Source: Lichtheimia corymbifera B2541 (taxonomy: Eukaryota; Mucoromycota; Mucoromycetes; Mucorales; Lichtheimiaceae). From it: 64,000 nucleotides of DNA. Location of the stretch: positions 124,001-188,000 of the forward strand of contig JNEU01001137.1 in the NCBI GenBank assembly GCA_000697475.1. Direction: 5' to 3'. Each line of letters opens with the position of its first letter. Positions within the stretch are counted from its first letter, which is position 1. A model generated the notes under the pieces. It ran no database searches, was not told the origin of the DNA, and was given only the letters and a program-made list of their open reading frames with translations. Of this stretch, positions 48,265 through 61,719 are shown piece after piece. A program made the translations under genes and the position numbers.

Positions 48265-48585
48265 GCAAAGCCGAAAAGGGAGAGCAAGAGCAAGAAGGGG
48301 AAGATAGTAGTCTTAGATAGTCTCGTGGATTGAAATGGTGGACACACACACGCACACAAAAGGTTGGTGGTGGTACAAGGCACAGTGATTACCGATTGCC
48401 GATTTTCATCAAACGAGCCGCATACATAGACACAACACATACTGTGCATATCCCGAGATTAGCTGATACCCTATTTGTTCATCATCATGCAGGAATAAAT
48501 CTTTATTTTGTAATTCCATTGTACCCTTGATCCATGTTGGCGTTATTATATATATAAACAATGAATATTGATACCCCTACTACTA

Positions 48586-49589
48586 CTATTTGCTCCTGTT
48601 GTAGCGACTATAGTTGCCAACCCACCAACGTTCATTTTGCTCTTCAAATACTGCAGCACATCCCGAATAGTATGCTCCAATGGCAGCCATATAAGCACAG
48701 ATCCCTACATGGTGATATTACCACATAAGTACAGTTCCGTGATCTATTACTACTATTTGTGACACTCACCACTTGTGCGCAATAAGGCTTGAGATCCAAT
48801 AGCATAATACATGCCGGTAAGGAAAAGAGTACAAAAGACCCATGCCAAGCACCATGTCAGAATAAATGTACCATGCCTGAATCGTAAAGAGACGGCAGTG
48901 ACCATCAGCGTGTAAATGGACCAAATAAAGTGGAAGATAGCATTGGCTTGAGCGATATCATCTTCGGATGCATAGGTAGCCGTTAAGGGTGCTTGAATAC
49001 TCGGCAACATCATCATCCCATTCCCGATCCAGAAACATCCATAAGAGATGAGAATAGTACTTGAAAATGTACCACCATAGAACAAATCGAAAAACCTGTG
49101 TAGAAGGTTCAATGATGGATAATTTCATCTTCCCATTCAATGATCATGCTTTACCCAGCAATGGTCTGTGCAATGCCACCAAAAAGGAGAGCCGTAGGGA
49201 AGATGATGGAATTGGATTTGTGTGGCAAAAAGAGAGAAAATGTCCCCAACAATAGAGTCACCGTTGCAAATGACCAGAGACCTGTACATATTGTTGTTGG
49301 CTTGTTGATCAGTACATACAGAATGTGTACATATATGACTTGTAAGATTACCGAGAACAGCTGGATTCCCCATGGTTAAAGGACGTCGATGACCTTGGCC
49401 GAATACCACAGGTGAGGCAGCACGCGTCATGATCATGTAAGGATGCTGTGGGTGTTCATGCGAGAATTCGATAGGATCATTGTGATTGGATGATGGTTCC
49501 TGATGATGATTCAAGGATAATTGATCGGTTGGTATTTGAAAAGATTGCTGAATACGTGTATTATGTGTCCAATGATAGTGATTGTCCAT
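48586..49589 (-). CDS. GPR1/FUN34/YaaH-family acetate/ammonium carrier
   Basis: Six-helix plasma-membrane protein of the AceTr (SatP) family, which moves acetate or other small monocarboxylates. Exons 49589-49352, 49281-49155, 49095-48770 and 48704-48586 give 269 residues. The soluble N-terminus is His/Asn/Gln-rich. The family signature before TM1 appears as GNPAVLGLWSF instead of NPAPLG, so Pro is replaced by Val at the third position. FFDLFYGGTFSSTI and FHFIWSIYTL fit the family. The C-terminal exon includes GAYYSGCAAVFEEQN. Substrate specificity is not predictable; the changed NPAPLG motif may matter. The gene is divergent from Notchless, with 186 bp between starts. Confidence 0.87.
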
Positions 49590-49775
49590 AATGTGTTATA
49601 TGAGGAATAGATGTGAGAGGGAAAGCAAGAGAATGGGGCAAGAATAAAAAGACAATGGGCCAAAAAAAAGAGCGCCTGATGTGGTTGTCGGGTAGAGGCT
49701 AGATTCTCTCTTGTGACATTTCCCGACTGGGCAGCTCCAAGTGAAAAAAGTTCTCTTTTTGCATAACACTGATCG

Positions 49776-51845
49776 ATGCCAGCCAAAAAAAAGAATGCGA
49801 TCCCTGCGGTGGAGCCCATGCCTGAAGGCACCATGATTGTCGCCCAATTCAAGTCGGCTGATGGTGAATCGACTGGTCCTCCTCTTAACTTGCCAGGCGA
49901 TGCCACTCCAGAGCAACTCGAGTTATTGTTGAATCAACTATTGAACCAGGTTCGTTGTTCTTGATCGTCTTTGTAAAGTCCTTGTTGCTTATTGATTCGA
50001 CCAACCAACTATACTCTCATAGTCCGAGGATCCCTTGCCATATTCTTTTCATGTCGGCGAAGACGAGATTGTAAAGTCCTTGTGGGTCGATCGTAAAGAC
50101 AAGTCCACCGAAGACGCTATCACCATTGTGTATCAACCACAAGCTGTTTTCCGCGTTCGTGCTGTCACACGTTGTACCTCCACCTTGTCAGGTAAATGCG
50201 TGTTTTGGATGTGTGATGATAATAAGGGACAATATCACTGACGATATGGCTCTTCTTCTTAGGTCATACTGAGGCCGTCCTTTCTTGTTCATTTAGTCCG
50301 GATGGATCCAAGCTTGCAACTGGATCTGGTAAGTTCCCCTATTGTTGCCATGTTGCCTGTTTCTTACTTGTATTTATAGGAGATACTACTGTTCGGATAT
50401 GGGATCTCAATACCGAAACGCCACAATTCACTCTCAAAGGTAACCATGATAATGATGGATCAATGGGGTAGCGATTTGACATGTATCAAATAGGACATAA
50501 AAGTTGGGTATTATCGATTGCATGGTCTCCTGATGGCAAGACGCTTGCTTCAGGCAGTATGGATAACACGGTATGTGGTTGTTGTAGTAAAAAAAAGGAT
50601 CGACATTTTTTGTTAATATGCCGTATAGGTGCGGTTATGGGACCCGAAAACCGGAAAATCCCTCGGTGACGGTCTTCGAGGACACACAAAGTGGATCACC
50701 AGCTTAGCATGGGAACCTTATCATTTGTAAGTATCATGAAATAATGACATGCATTCATATATAAATGCTAATTTATTTCAACTTTGTTAGAAACTCAAAA
50801 GCAAACCGACTGGCTAGCTCCTCCAAAGATCATACTGTACGTGTATGGGACACCGTGTTACGAAGAATGGTAATGTCCATTTCCGGTCACACCGCTGCTG
50901 TCACTTGCGTCAAATGGGGTGGTGAAGGTTTGATTTACACGGCGTCACAAGATAAGACGATCAAGGTCTGGAACTCAAGCGTAAGTATTATAGTAGCCTG
51001 ATTAATGAAAAATTGAAACATGAGGAAATTAATTCATAACCACTACTACTAGGGCATGCTTGTCAAGACACTTCAGGGTCACGGCCACTGGGTCAATACA
51101 TTGGCATTGAACACAGACTTTGTTTTGAGAACAGGTCCTTTTGATCATACTTGCAAAAGACATGCTACTGAGGAAGAAGGTATAAATTGATCAAGGAGGT
51201 AATTATATGCCGAAAATTAACCTGTGTGAATTTTACAGCCAAGGCAGCAGCACTAAAGCGGTACAAGGAGTTTAAGGGGAATCGGCCCGAACGTCTTGTC
51301 TCTGGATCAGATGATTTTACCATGTTCTTTTGGGAGCCTGAAACAAGCAAAAAGCCAATTACACGAATGACAGGTTTGTGGACTGAGCGCATTACACAAC
51401 CCAAGGCATCAGCTGATTTTATCCTTTTGTCAAAAAAGGTCATCAAAAGCTTGTAAACCACGTCAGCTTTTCTCCCGATGGTCGGTACATTGCTAGTGGA
51501 TCTTTTGATACATCTGTCAAGCTTTGGGACGGAGCTACTGGCAAATTTATTGGCAATCTCCGTGGTCATGTCGGCTCTGTATACCAAGTTTGCTGGTCAA
51601 GTGACTCTCGCATGTTACTCAGTGGAAGCAAAGACAGCACGCTCAAGGTGTGGGACATTAAGAAACTCAAAATCAAATTGGATCTTCCAGGACATTTAGA
51701 CGAGGTATGTGATCGAGGGAACTTTGACGTTTGTAAGATCCTAATGCATTGTTGGGTATAGGTTTTTGCTGTGGATTGGAGTCCTGGTGGTGATAAGGTT
51801 GCAAGTGGTGGCAAAGACAAGCAACTCAAGATCTGGAGACATTAG
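49776..51845 (+). CDS. RSA4: Notchless (NLE1/Rsa4), WD40 pre-60S assembly factor
   Basis: Pre-60S factor bound directly by the MIDAS domain of midasin, which pulls on it to remodel the particle. Eleven exons (49776-49949, 50023-50191, 50263-50328, 50380-50439, 50494-50570, 50629-50726, 50791-50980, 51053-51179, 51239-51373, 51439-51704, 51762-51845) give 481 residues. An N-terminal ubiquitin-like domain (to about residue 110) is followed by an eight-bladed propeller with repeats such as HTEAVLSCSFSPDG, HKSWVLSIAWSPDG and HLDEVFAVDWSPGG. The UBL keeps STEDAITIVYQPQAVFRV, whose acidic residue corresponds to the MIDAS-coordinating Glu known in yeast Rsa4, as I judge it by eye. All parts look functional. 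Confidence 0.97.
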
Positions 51846-52180
51846 TAGACATCATTATTTCATAATATCATTCTATCATTCGTATTACTACTGCATTCTC
51901 ACATACAGATAAAAATGGATTGAGCCATGCTGGACGATGGTTACCCAGAGATTGCAGATCACCATGCTTTGCTTTGTTAGTGAGTTGGGGTGGGTTGATG
52001 ATCGGCAGTGATTTGTGATACCATCTGCACTCAAGAGGCAATCAACACCACTATAAAAATGCAAAAAGCAGGGCAGCACGGTCGTTTTGTGTTACTGTCG
52101 TACAATCCAACAGCCTCGTCGTTGTGCATAGCAGACTTGGCACCGGAGTTGGGACACACACAGACATAATAGATGAAAGA

Positions 52181-52187
52181 TATAAAA
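52181..52187 (+). promoter_or_regulatory. TATA box of the methyltransferase gene at 52239
   Basis: TATAAAA lies 52 bp upstream of the ATG at 52239. Confidence 0.5.
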
Positions 52188-52238
52188 GGTCTTCCCACAA
52201 TTGATACATAATCCTATTGTCTCCTTTTCTCCATTACC

Positions 52239-53956
52239 ATGCCTATGTATTCTGATCAGCCGGTTGTGAGCCTTCCATATTGTGGCTACTCTGAGCGTTT
52301 CTTGAAGAGCCTCATCAAAAAGAAACCAATCGATGACATGCTTCCCATGGATATACCTGATCCTTGGTATAATTCCCACATGGTCATCTCTGCTGAACAA
52401 ACCCCATCATGGCTCTTGAAATCTTTACCTACATCATCACCAATGTACTGCAACAACAAACGCAACACACAATCCCGTCATCAAAAATCATCACTCAACC
52501 GCAACGCTAGTACTCGCACAACCAATACAACTTGCAGCGCTCGTAGTAGCAGCAATAACAGAACCCGCAATCTTCCCGCCCTACCTTCAACATCATCACC
52601 TCCTAAATCATTAAGTCGTTCACCACCAGCATTACCAAGCACCAACAATTACCCTACCGTATCAAGTGCAAAAACCATGCGACGACCTGATACAGAATCA
52701 ATCATCCGGTGGATCGATCAACGACTCTCTTTACAAGGACATGCTGGTAAAAAGACTCGTATACCTATTCGCAGATCATCACTTTTTCAGCAACCCAATC
52801 CACAACCTACACAAAAACAACCCACGATTCAATGTAAACCAGCCACTGCACCACCATTACTTGTACGTCGACGATCAAGTTCTGCGTCTTCGGATGTAAA
52901 CCGGATATTGAGTTCGCTTGCATCCTCCAAAGGACCTGACATGCGACTTCACCAACTTACAGGACCTGACAAGTACGACATGTCAGAATGGCCCCATGTG
53001 CTCTCACAAAACATCCTTGAACAAGACCGTTTGGTAGCACAGCATTATATTTGGCGCACAGCTTTCGATGGAGATTTTTCTGCACCCATTCGACAATACC
53101 TTGAGACTAAGAGCGCCATCGTACTTGATATGGGATGTGGTCCTGGCACTTGGACCATGGAGATGGCTACTGAATTTCCTCGATCCACTTTCATTGGCAT
53201 CGATTTGGCAAAACATTATCCTCGTGACATCAAGCCAAGAAACTGCCATTTTCATGCAATCGATTTCATGCCAGGCTTTCAACCCAAGCTTCCTCTTCCA
53301 GACAACAGCGTCGACTATATCTTTCAACGTGATCTCAATTGGGATATGGCTGCTCACATGTGGAAACCCCTTGTAAAGGAATACTTGCGTGTGCTCAAGC
53401 CAGGTGGTTGGATTGAGCTGCGTGAACCTGTAAGTGTACTATTATTATTATGCCCATTATTATTCATTCCATTGCTCACCATCATACCTCCTTTAGGATA
53501 TGGAAACACAAAGCAGCCGCCAACTGGAAAACGACATGAACAACAAACGTAAGCAATCTTTTCTAATGCACCATATGAGATGATACTAACAATGAATGTA
53601 TAGTGATTTATGGAATATCCCTAAGGCATCAGGATCCATTTGTTGCCCGACGGCTACCTACCATCTTGGCTGCTAATGGATTTCGACGGGTCGAAAGCCA
53701 TTTCCAGTCATTGCCACTTGGTTGGGATGACTCTCCTTTTGAAAAGGCAGTTTCAAGCCATTACATGTTTACTCTCAAGTCATTAGCACCCTGGCTGGCC
53801 CCAGTGATGAATACCACCCATGAACGATACAACAGCTACATTGCAGACTTGCCTGCAGAATGGCGGAAAGCAAGAACATACTTGAATTGGCATTGCATTG
53901 TTGCTCAGAAACCGCCACGACCTCATGCTTCTTCTTCAACACCCACCCTTTCCTAA
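52239..53956 (+). CDS. SAM-dependent methyltransferase, LaeA/UMTA-like class I
   Basis: Exons 52239-53429, 53497-53548 and 53604-53956 give 531 residues. The first 230 residues are low-complexity (Ser, Thr, Asn, Arg, Pro) and probably disordered. The class I Rossmann methyltransferase domain follows: VLDMGCGPGTWTMEMATEFP (motif I), GIDLAKHYP (acidic residue after strand 2), SVDYIFQRDLNWDM, and VLKPGGWIELREP. The closing HYMFTLKSLAPWLAP region is typical of the fungal UMTA/LaeA-like group, some of which act on secondary-metabolite and developmental control. The substrate is unknown; LaeA orthology is not claimed. Confidence 0.85.
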
Positions 53957-55208
53957 CCACCACTTTTTGTAACAACCTCCCAATACCATCCTTCATTATC
54001 ATCATCTTCATTCTTGCTCATCTGTCCTTTTCTTGTAATCTCACCTCCTCTCATGTACACCATTTATTGCAACATTCCTTGTATTTTTGCATGTATAATA
54101 TATATGTACGCTCTCGCTTGTATCTAAGACAAACTTGAGCTTTCGCTATTTGCAAAAGCAAAAATTCAACTCGGGTAGTAGTGGAATCAGCCCACGTTTA
54201 CTAGCATCACAAAACTTGACATATACGGTCGCGTGCGTCGCACAAAAACATGTGCTACTGAACACAATTGACAGTGCCGACAATGTGCAACATCCATACC
54301 GTGCATCTAGATTTAACACGACTCCATCCATCCATGTGTTTCCAAAAACAGGAGCAAAAAGGTGTTTATGAGAACTGAGGGATACATAGCATCCAACAAT
54401 GACAAACATACGAAGAACGATCTCTGGACAATGCACAAAGTACACGGGTGATTTAGAATGTGAACTCGTCATTATATTAGTACTCCATTATTTGCTGCTA
54501 TGAGTGATTCCATTGGATGTATCTATGAACCTTGATTACCATTCAAGAGCAATTATAGACGACTATTCATCACACCGTCTCAAGATGGATATACTTTTAG
54601 ACCAAGATACCTACTACGAAGGGGTAATCCTCATTCATGCTTATACTGAATGATGTGTCTTTGATATGTACCTATTTTGGACGGCCTACGATGATGTCAC
54701 TTTATAGGCGATCATGGCTTTATGGCTATAATAAATATGTCATGTGATGAAAACCTTAACATTGAGGTACAAAAGCAGCTACATGTCGATCAAAAGCCCA
54801 AAAACAACTCTTGACGATCCGACTTTCCACCATTGCTTGAATAATATGACCATAACGGGAATGCAAGCATTGCTACATAATAGTAAGATTTCAAGCTTGA
54901 GATGATCGTCGTAATGTTATTATAGGCGACCCACTCTTGCCAGGCCTACTAAATCTTTTCATAAGCTTGTATCATTTGATGGGTATAAGGATCCTCGTCA
55001 TGGAAAGCAATATATAACCAAAAGTTTATTTATACGATGACGTCTATGCAGCAGAGAAAAATGGTAGGCAACCACAGGCTGAAATGAGGCAGTAAATCTA
55101 AAAGCACGTGCGTTGCGGCATTGACGCTTGGTCTCGAGGAAGGTAGAAAAAAGATCCGCTTGGGCTGTCTTCCTTTTTTTTCAAAGTGCTCTTTCTTGTT
55201 CCGCGACT
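53957..55208. other. Intergenic, no gene seen
   Basis: About 1.25 kb between the methyltransferase and YEATS2. Only short unsupported frames are present. The first part is T/C-rich and is probably the 3' UTR; the last 150 bp should hold the YEATS2 promoter. Confidence 0.5.
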
Positions 55209-58200
55209 ATGCGCTCGATCGACGACCTCCCCAAAGGTATGACCCATTCTACCCAATCATACCATTCCTCTCAGCGTTATTCATACATGCCGTGCTCTTG
55301 GAGTAGACGATGCGACAAGGAAAAAGATCACTGATATTATCGATCGGCAGTTCAACTTGGAGATCTACCTGAAGCATCGCGAGACAGCAGCTATCCGCCG
55401 TGAAATTGAAAAGGCCGAAGACACATTACGCGATATTGAGCAGGCGATCAACAATGGTACAAGGGGGTCCATGGGGGTTGGATAAGAGTGCATAAATATT
55501 CATATCCAAAACAGAGAATGCTGCAGGTTCAACTACGGATACATCATCTCCCTATACCCGACGATCAGCTGCCATGGTTGCCAATGCTATGTTTCAAGCG
55601 TATCTACCTACGCCTGCAGAAAGGAAAGCAGAACGACAACGTCATCAAGGTGCATTATTTGGTCGACGTAGTGATGGTGTCTTTGTTAGGTATGTCAACA
55701 ATGAAATCAAATGTACTATACACAATTAACTAACCCATTTCATTACCAATCAATAGACTTTCATGTCCTGAATGCAAACGGGATGACTTTGGAAACCAAA
55801 TTGGGTTCTTGAACCATTGTCGACTCGCTCATGGTCTTGAATTTGGCCCTTACGAACAAATCATGCAACGTTGTGGTACCCCTGTGGATGAATCTGAAGT
55901 ACCGCCAGATCACCCAGTACGTTTACGGCCTTTCACTCGACCCGTACCTGCAGTGCCGTAAGTGACGATGGATAATGGGAGGAGTTCATTATATTAATAA
56001 CAACACATCTCCATTTATAGTATGAAACGTAAAGAGAGGGTAAGATGATTTATACCCGATGATCCTGTGGTGGATTATTGACATCCTTTCTTATAGCCGA
56101 CCATCAAAGTATTCGAAGAGGATGTGGATCTGGAATCAGAACGAGTAGCACAGGAACAACAACAACATATTGAACGAGAGGGAAAGCGACCCATGCAATC
56201 ATCCAAATCAATACCAGAGACCACAGAATCTACACCACCACAACCACAACCACCACTAGAAACAACAGCTACCGTCACCACTACATCTTCATCAGAAAAC
56301 GAACAGCCATCTGAACAAGATCAAAAACCACCTGAGCAGCCTATGGAATCGTTTGCAGCAGCAGTCGTACCTACTACAGCGATTGATGACGTTGGATCAC
56401 GCTTTTATATCAAACGTCAAATTATAGTCGGCAACGTTAGCAAATTTATTCCTCCAGGTAAGGATCATCCAAGTGGATACCAATGAATGTATTCTAACTA
56501 TCTTCTATCACTAGAAAAACGGGATCCTACGTTGAAGAATTACACCCACAAATGGATGGTCTATGTAGTGGAACCTCCGCAGGTAAAAACAAGAAGACAA
56601 TGACATGACCATGTGACCGCCAACACTTTGTTTATTATTTATAGATGCAAGAAGTGTCAAAGTTCGTCACCGGCGTCCGATTTTTCCTTCATCCAAGCTA
56701 CAAACCGCTTGATGTTGTCGATGTTACTGAACCACCGTTTCGCCTTACGCGTTTGGGCTGGGGAGAATTTCCTATTCGAGTACAGCTTTTCTTTGTGGAT
56801 AAACGAAGGAACAAGAGCGTGGATATCATTCATCATGTCAAGGTTTGTTGATTTGGCGTTCGTATACGGTTCATGAATTCTAAAGGAAAAGGTTATTGCT
56901 AGTTGGATCATTCACATTCGGGAAAGCAAATGCTTGGAGGCGAACGTGTCGTCGAGATTGAGTTGGATCGAAATACGGATTTTGAGGATAAATCCAATGT
57001 ACCAAGAAATCAACCCACTCCCACTCATACGCCTTCATCAGAATCAAGCATGACTCCTGCACCGCTCGTCAATGGTAAGAGAATACCAGGATGTTTCAAG
57101 TGATCCAAAAGCTAACTGCTCGATTTTATTCAGTACACAAGCAAAAAATGACGCTTTTGCATGGATTACTCAAAGATACTGTACGACGATTACCAATCAT
57201 TCGACCTGGTAAGATCTCCAGCCTCTCTTTTTTTACCATTTATGACACTGAATTTGGCATTATAGCATCACAGACCACCACAGCTCCTCTACCTTATACC
57301 TGTGCTACAAGCACCCATGCATACTTCTCTTGGAGTGTAGGTCGAAGGAAAGCATTGGAAGTAAGTAGCCGAAAAGGGGAGATGGGGTGTATATCATTGA
57401 CACTCATTGGTATTGTTTTTCAGTGGCACAGGGCCCATTTAATGCGGATACAAGTACAGCAACAAGCATTTGATACAATGGATGACATATTACGGTCCGC
57501 AGCATCATCATTAACAACCAAACAAGTGGTACTGTGGTGCCGTGAACATCGATATACACCTCAACGATCCGATATCGATGCAAAGGAAGAAGAAAAGGCC
57601 GCAACAACACAGACTGAAACAGGATTTGGCTATTGTAAATTCTGTGGATGTTTACGTGATCGACATGGTACCGATGACAGCAATTGTCGATGGCGTCCCA
57701 AGGGGTGGGCAACTGTTAAGAAACGTGGACTGAGCACGCTTTCAAGCGTCGATACGCTAATGGATCAACTTCCTCAAGGCTGGGATCGTGTGTCTGAAGC
57801 TGGTAAATTTCTGAAAGTGATGGACACCATGTTGTCAGGTTACTAATCCACTCCATTTTTAGATGAAGACATGGATGTGGATATTGATGTTACACCCACC
57901 ACAACGACAGCAAATACGGCTGGAGCTTCTATTATTAAAACGATAAGCGAGATGGTTGCTGACGAGGCTACGGATGAACAGCAACTCGATTGGGTGTGGT
58001 CTGTCATTGGCCAGTTAAGGCTCCGAGGCGTCGTAGCGAATGATATAGTGGCCGACCGTGAAGGGAATTTGCGAGGACCTCATAGAGATTTTGATCTTGC
58101 TGCTGCCATGGAACAGCGTGTATATACTGGCAATTTGATCTCACAGCTGGTGCGCGTTTTCCTGAAACGAATGCTCCATGCTGGCATTGATATATACAAC

Positions 58201-58362
58201 CGACAACAACAGCAAGAGAATCAACCCAAGGACAAGCTTTTGGTACCATTGCATATTTACGAAGGGCTACGATCGGTTCCGCAATTCGATTTTCTAACGA
58301 ATCAGTATATGGGTCCATCATCATCGTCATCGTCATCACCCGATAATCAAGAACACAATTAA
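55209..58362 (+). CDS. YEATS2-like acyl-lysine reader
   Basis: Probable histone acyl-lysine reader of an ATAC-like acetyltransferase complex. Thirteen exons (55209-55236, 55307-55456, 55515-55689, 55757-55957, 56021-56039, 56097-56457, 56515-56582, 56645-56842, 56903-57074, 57134-57208, 57266-57360, 57424-57802, 57863-58362) give 806 residues. A C-x2-C-x13-H-x4-H finger (CPEC..H..H, about 120-142) comes first. A Pro/Gln/Ser-rich linker leads to the YEATS domain (about 310-455), with FFLHPSYKP, the aromatic-cage segment [15 protein letters not shown] and IIHHVKLDHS, a striking match to YEATS2 rather than AF9/GAS41/TAF14. A further CKFC..H..C knuckle (C-x2-C-x6-H-x6-C) and a C-terminal [13 protein letters not shown] domain follow, as in YEATS2. 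Confidence 0.9.
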
Positions 58363-58531
58363 ATTCAAATCAAATATACCATTGTACAACACTTCCCACT
58401 CTTTATACATATGTATGCATGAATCATCATCACCAGTAATGGATTATTGAATGGATTAATTTATAAAGGGGTTATATATCTAAGAAATACTACATGAGGA
58501 TGGGGGGTTGTAATAGTAGTAAGATGCTTTT

Positions 58532-60652
58532 TTAATGAGTTGCAGTGATTGAGTCATTGTCAAGGCCAGCCTTGTTCGTGTCTTTTGGTTTTTGTTGTTC
58601 GATATCATCTCTTTCACCCGTCAAGTCACGGTTGTCGAGCACATTTTGCTTGTCGCCGACAGTGATATCGTCAATGAAAAAGATAGCTGCCAAGATAGGT
58701 GGAACGGCAGTAACAGTGGCACCAATACAAAGATTGCGCATCACGTGTGAGTATGCAGTAATGACACCTTGGCGAATAGGATCATCGCTTGGGTACTCGG
58801 CAATCACAAGAATAGAGCTGTACAATTCGTTGAGAAGCGTTTGGTTGGTGGTCGGAACGTTGGCAGCTAATTGGGCAGGCATTTGACTCGTCCAGACAGC
58901 AGTAGCAATAGCAGATCCGATAGAATTACCAAGCTCTGTAATAAGGCTAACAAGCGCAGTGACAATGGCAACATCTGTGTGTGGCACTAATGCTTGTGCT
59001 ACCAGCACAATCAACACAGCGGCAAAACCACCACCAATGCCTTGTAAAAGCTGACACCAAACGAGTTCTACATCAGAGCCAAGTGCACCACGAGAATGAA
59101 TCATCAATCCAACACCCAGCAAACGTAGACAGAGACCACCAACAAGAAGCCACTTGGGACGACGATAGTATACCAAAATGACGCCACATACGGTGCCAAA
59201 GATGCAAAGACCGAAGGTTTGGGTATTTGTGAAATAGGTCATATCGCGCTCGGACCATTCCGTTTTGACGACATAAACAAATGAATACTGGTACGTGTAC
59301 TGCAGGTAAAAAGAGACAAAATCGGCAATACCAATAAAGCATGCAGCGGAAATGTTGTAGTTTTTAAAGAAACGCCAGGGCGCAATGGGCTGGTAACCAA
59401 ATTTCTCAGCGTAGACAAGCTCCCAAGCGACAAATACCGGCAAAAGCACACAGCCAAGTACGAGCATGACGATCATGGAAGGTGTGTTCCATCCATTGCT
59501 AGCAGTAGGTGCCAGACCAAGTGGTAGCAACAAGAGGGCAAGAGAAGCACCAATGAGAATAAGACCTGGCAACTGATGAAAGTATTAAAGTCTATCGCTT
59601 TTAACCGGGTTGTGGTATATAAAACTCACGTCAACTTCATAGTGGCAAAGTATGAGTGCCTTGAGAGGATGCTTGAGGAAACTCTTTTCTGGGTTATAAT
59701 CTTCTTGCAGAACGTTCAATTTTCTGGCTCGCCATTGTCCCCAAAGCACGGTAAGAACGACAGGAAGCAAGCAAGCCGGCATCAAGATGGCAAACATACC
59801 ATAGCCCCAACGCCATCCAGGACCATTGATAACGTAATTGTACACTTCAGCGGCCACAAAGACATTAATGACATATGGCAAAGAGTAGATGCCTTTTAAC
59901 AAGGTACGGAATCGCAGCGAAACAACGTCGGCCAAGATAATACTTGTCATCATCTACATGTTGTGATAAAGCTATTAAGATATAGAACCCATATGGATGC
60001 ATTCATATAATACATACCGAAAGACCAGTGGCTCCCACGCTATAAAGAATCTGTGCACCCGCAATTTGTCCAATGGCATTGGCTGAAGCGTATAAGATGT
60101 ATGAGATTGTCATGAGGATAGTCGAAAAAGCGCTGTAGTATAGTATGATGAGCTTGGTGATCAATCGTATCCAACATGTAATCATGCTTACAGAGCTTCA
60201 CCACGACCAAAGTAATCAGCAATTTTCGCAATAAACGGCAACCCGACGGCAAGAATAATACCACCGGCTGTAGAAACAGTACCAAGCAAAGAATGTTCAC
60301 CGACACCTGATGTTGCCTGAGCCAAGTACATAAAAGTGGTGGTGCCGTCCAGGGAGTAGATGTATTGTGAAATACCAAGACTGGCAAGCAAAATGATATA
60401 ACCCCATTTGCCCCAGACCTTTTGCATTGCTTCAATGCGAGCAACACCTGCCGAAAGCTCTTTATCATGGATATCAGCCGTAGACGTTGATGCAGAATCA
60501 CCGGTAGCTCCTTGATGCCCAAAAGCTGAGGAGGATGAACTGTTTGTTACGACTGCTGCAGTTGTATGCTGCTCATATTCAAAGGTATCCTTGCTTTCGG
60601 TATTCACGCTGACAGTGGTCTGCTCAGCCGTTGTCTTGTGGTCCTTAGCCAT
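58532..60652 (-). CDS. MFS siderophore-iron transporter (SIT/ARN family)
   Basis: Fourteen-helix proton symporter that imports ferric siderophores. Exons 60652-60192, 60132-60018, 59953-59630 and 59572-58532 give 646 residues. The cytosolic N-terminus is Thr/Ser-rich. SIT landmarks are YILLASLGISQYIYSLDGTT in TM1, ADYFGRGEALAF in the loop after TM2, the long middle with PWRFFKNYNISAACFIGI, and QLLQGIGGGFAAVLIVLVAQ followed by SLITELGNSIGSAIATAVW. The tail is acidic and Asp-rich. No siderophore-synthesis gene lies beside it in this window, so it may serve xenosiderophore uptake. It is convergent with YEATS2, 169 bp between stop codons. Confidence 0.94.
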
Positions 60653-61719
60653 GGTACTACTAGATCGTGGATTTTGTTTTTATTATGGTAAGCAAAAGGA
60701 GAGCAATGCCAATGGCTCGTAGAGCATACCCAGTTTTTGTAAACGTATCAAGGACAGCAACAAAAAATACAATAACAAATGAAGCCACACATTATATACA
60801 TAAACGAGGAAACTCTGAATTCGTCGTGATACAAGAGTCGTTTCTTGATGCTCTGTGCAAGGTGTGCTTATCAGATGATGGAATTACCGATCAAAGCTGG
60901 TGCTACTTGAGATCTTATACTCGCCGGCTGATATCTTCTAGGTAAGTCATCAAAGAATTTCTTGTCGATACTGGTATGGGATGATAAAGGATATGGATCG
61001 AAGTATGAACATGATGCCGAAGGAACATTGTTTTGCAGGTTAAGGTCATTGTCTGGATCTACCATGCCAATTTAGGACAACCGATTCTCCCGATGGCCGA
61101 AAGTGTGGTTCATCATTGGTATGTTAAGAGAATCACCTTACACACACTCGCGCACGCACACACACAACAACGTTGCTCCTCCTTTGTAGCCGATCTTTGT
61201 GTAATACATCCATCCGAATCACGGGAAGCTGACAATGTATAAATATTGAGATTTGAGCAACATTTTAAATGGTGATATCCCCGAGTTCTCCGCGCTGTCA
61301 TATAGGTCAATGGATGAGCTACAGCAAAGCCTTCCGAGGTTACAATGGAATATGCGATCCATCTCGATCTGCAGTGCTGCCATGGTACAAAACACCGACA
61401 ACATCCCAGCTGATAACTCCAATACCTGGTAACTGAAAGATAAAAGTCACGATCTGATAAATCTTCTTAATGCGCGCACATAGGTTTAGGTTACACCATC
61501 ACGGATATAACGCATGATCCAGAAAACAAAGCAGTGCGCTGAGTAACAAGAAGACTTTAATCCTGGACCCCATGTGCTATGTTCGTGATCGTCTTTTCAT
61601 ATTGTATGTATCCCTGTTCAATACAAGATTCACTTTGTTTTATTTCCGTCGTCTTTGAAAGCGATGTAGTTGGGGCACATGCTACTATTAATACCCCTAC
61701 TTAAATTCTAGTTCCTTTA
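60653..61719. other. Intergenic, no gene seen
   Basis: Upstream region of the siderophore transporter and about 1 kb of unassigned sequence. A short CA/CG-rich tract lies at about 61140-61165. No supported frame. Confidence 0.5.
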
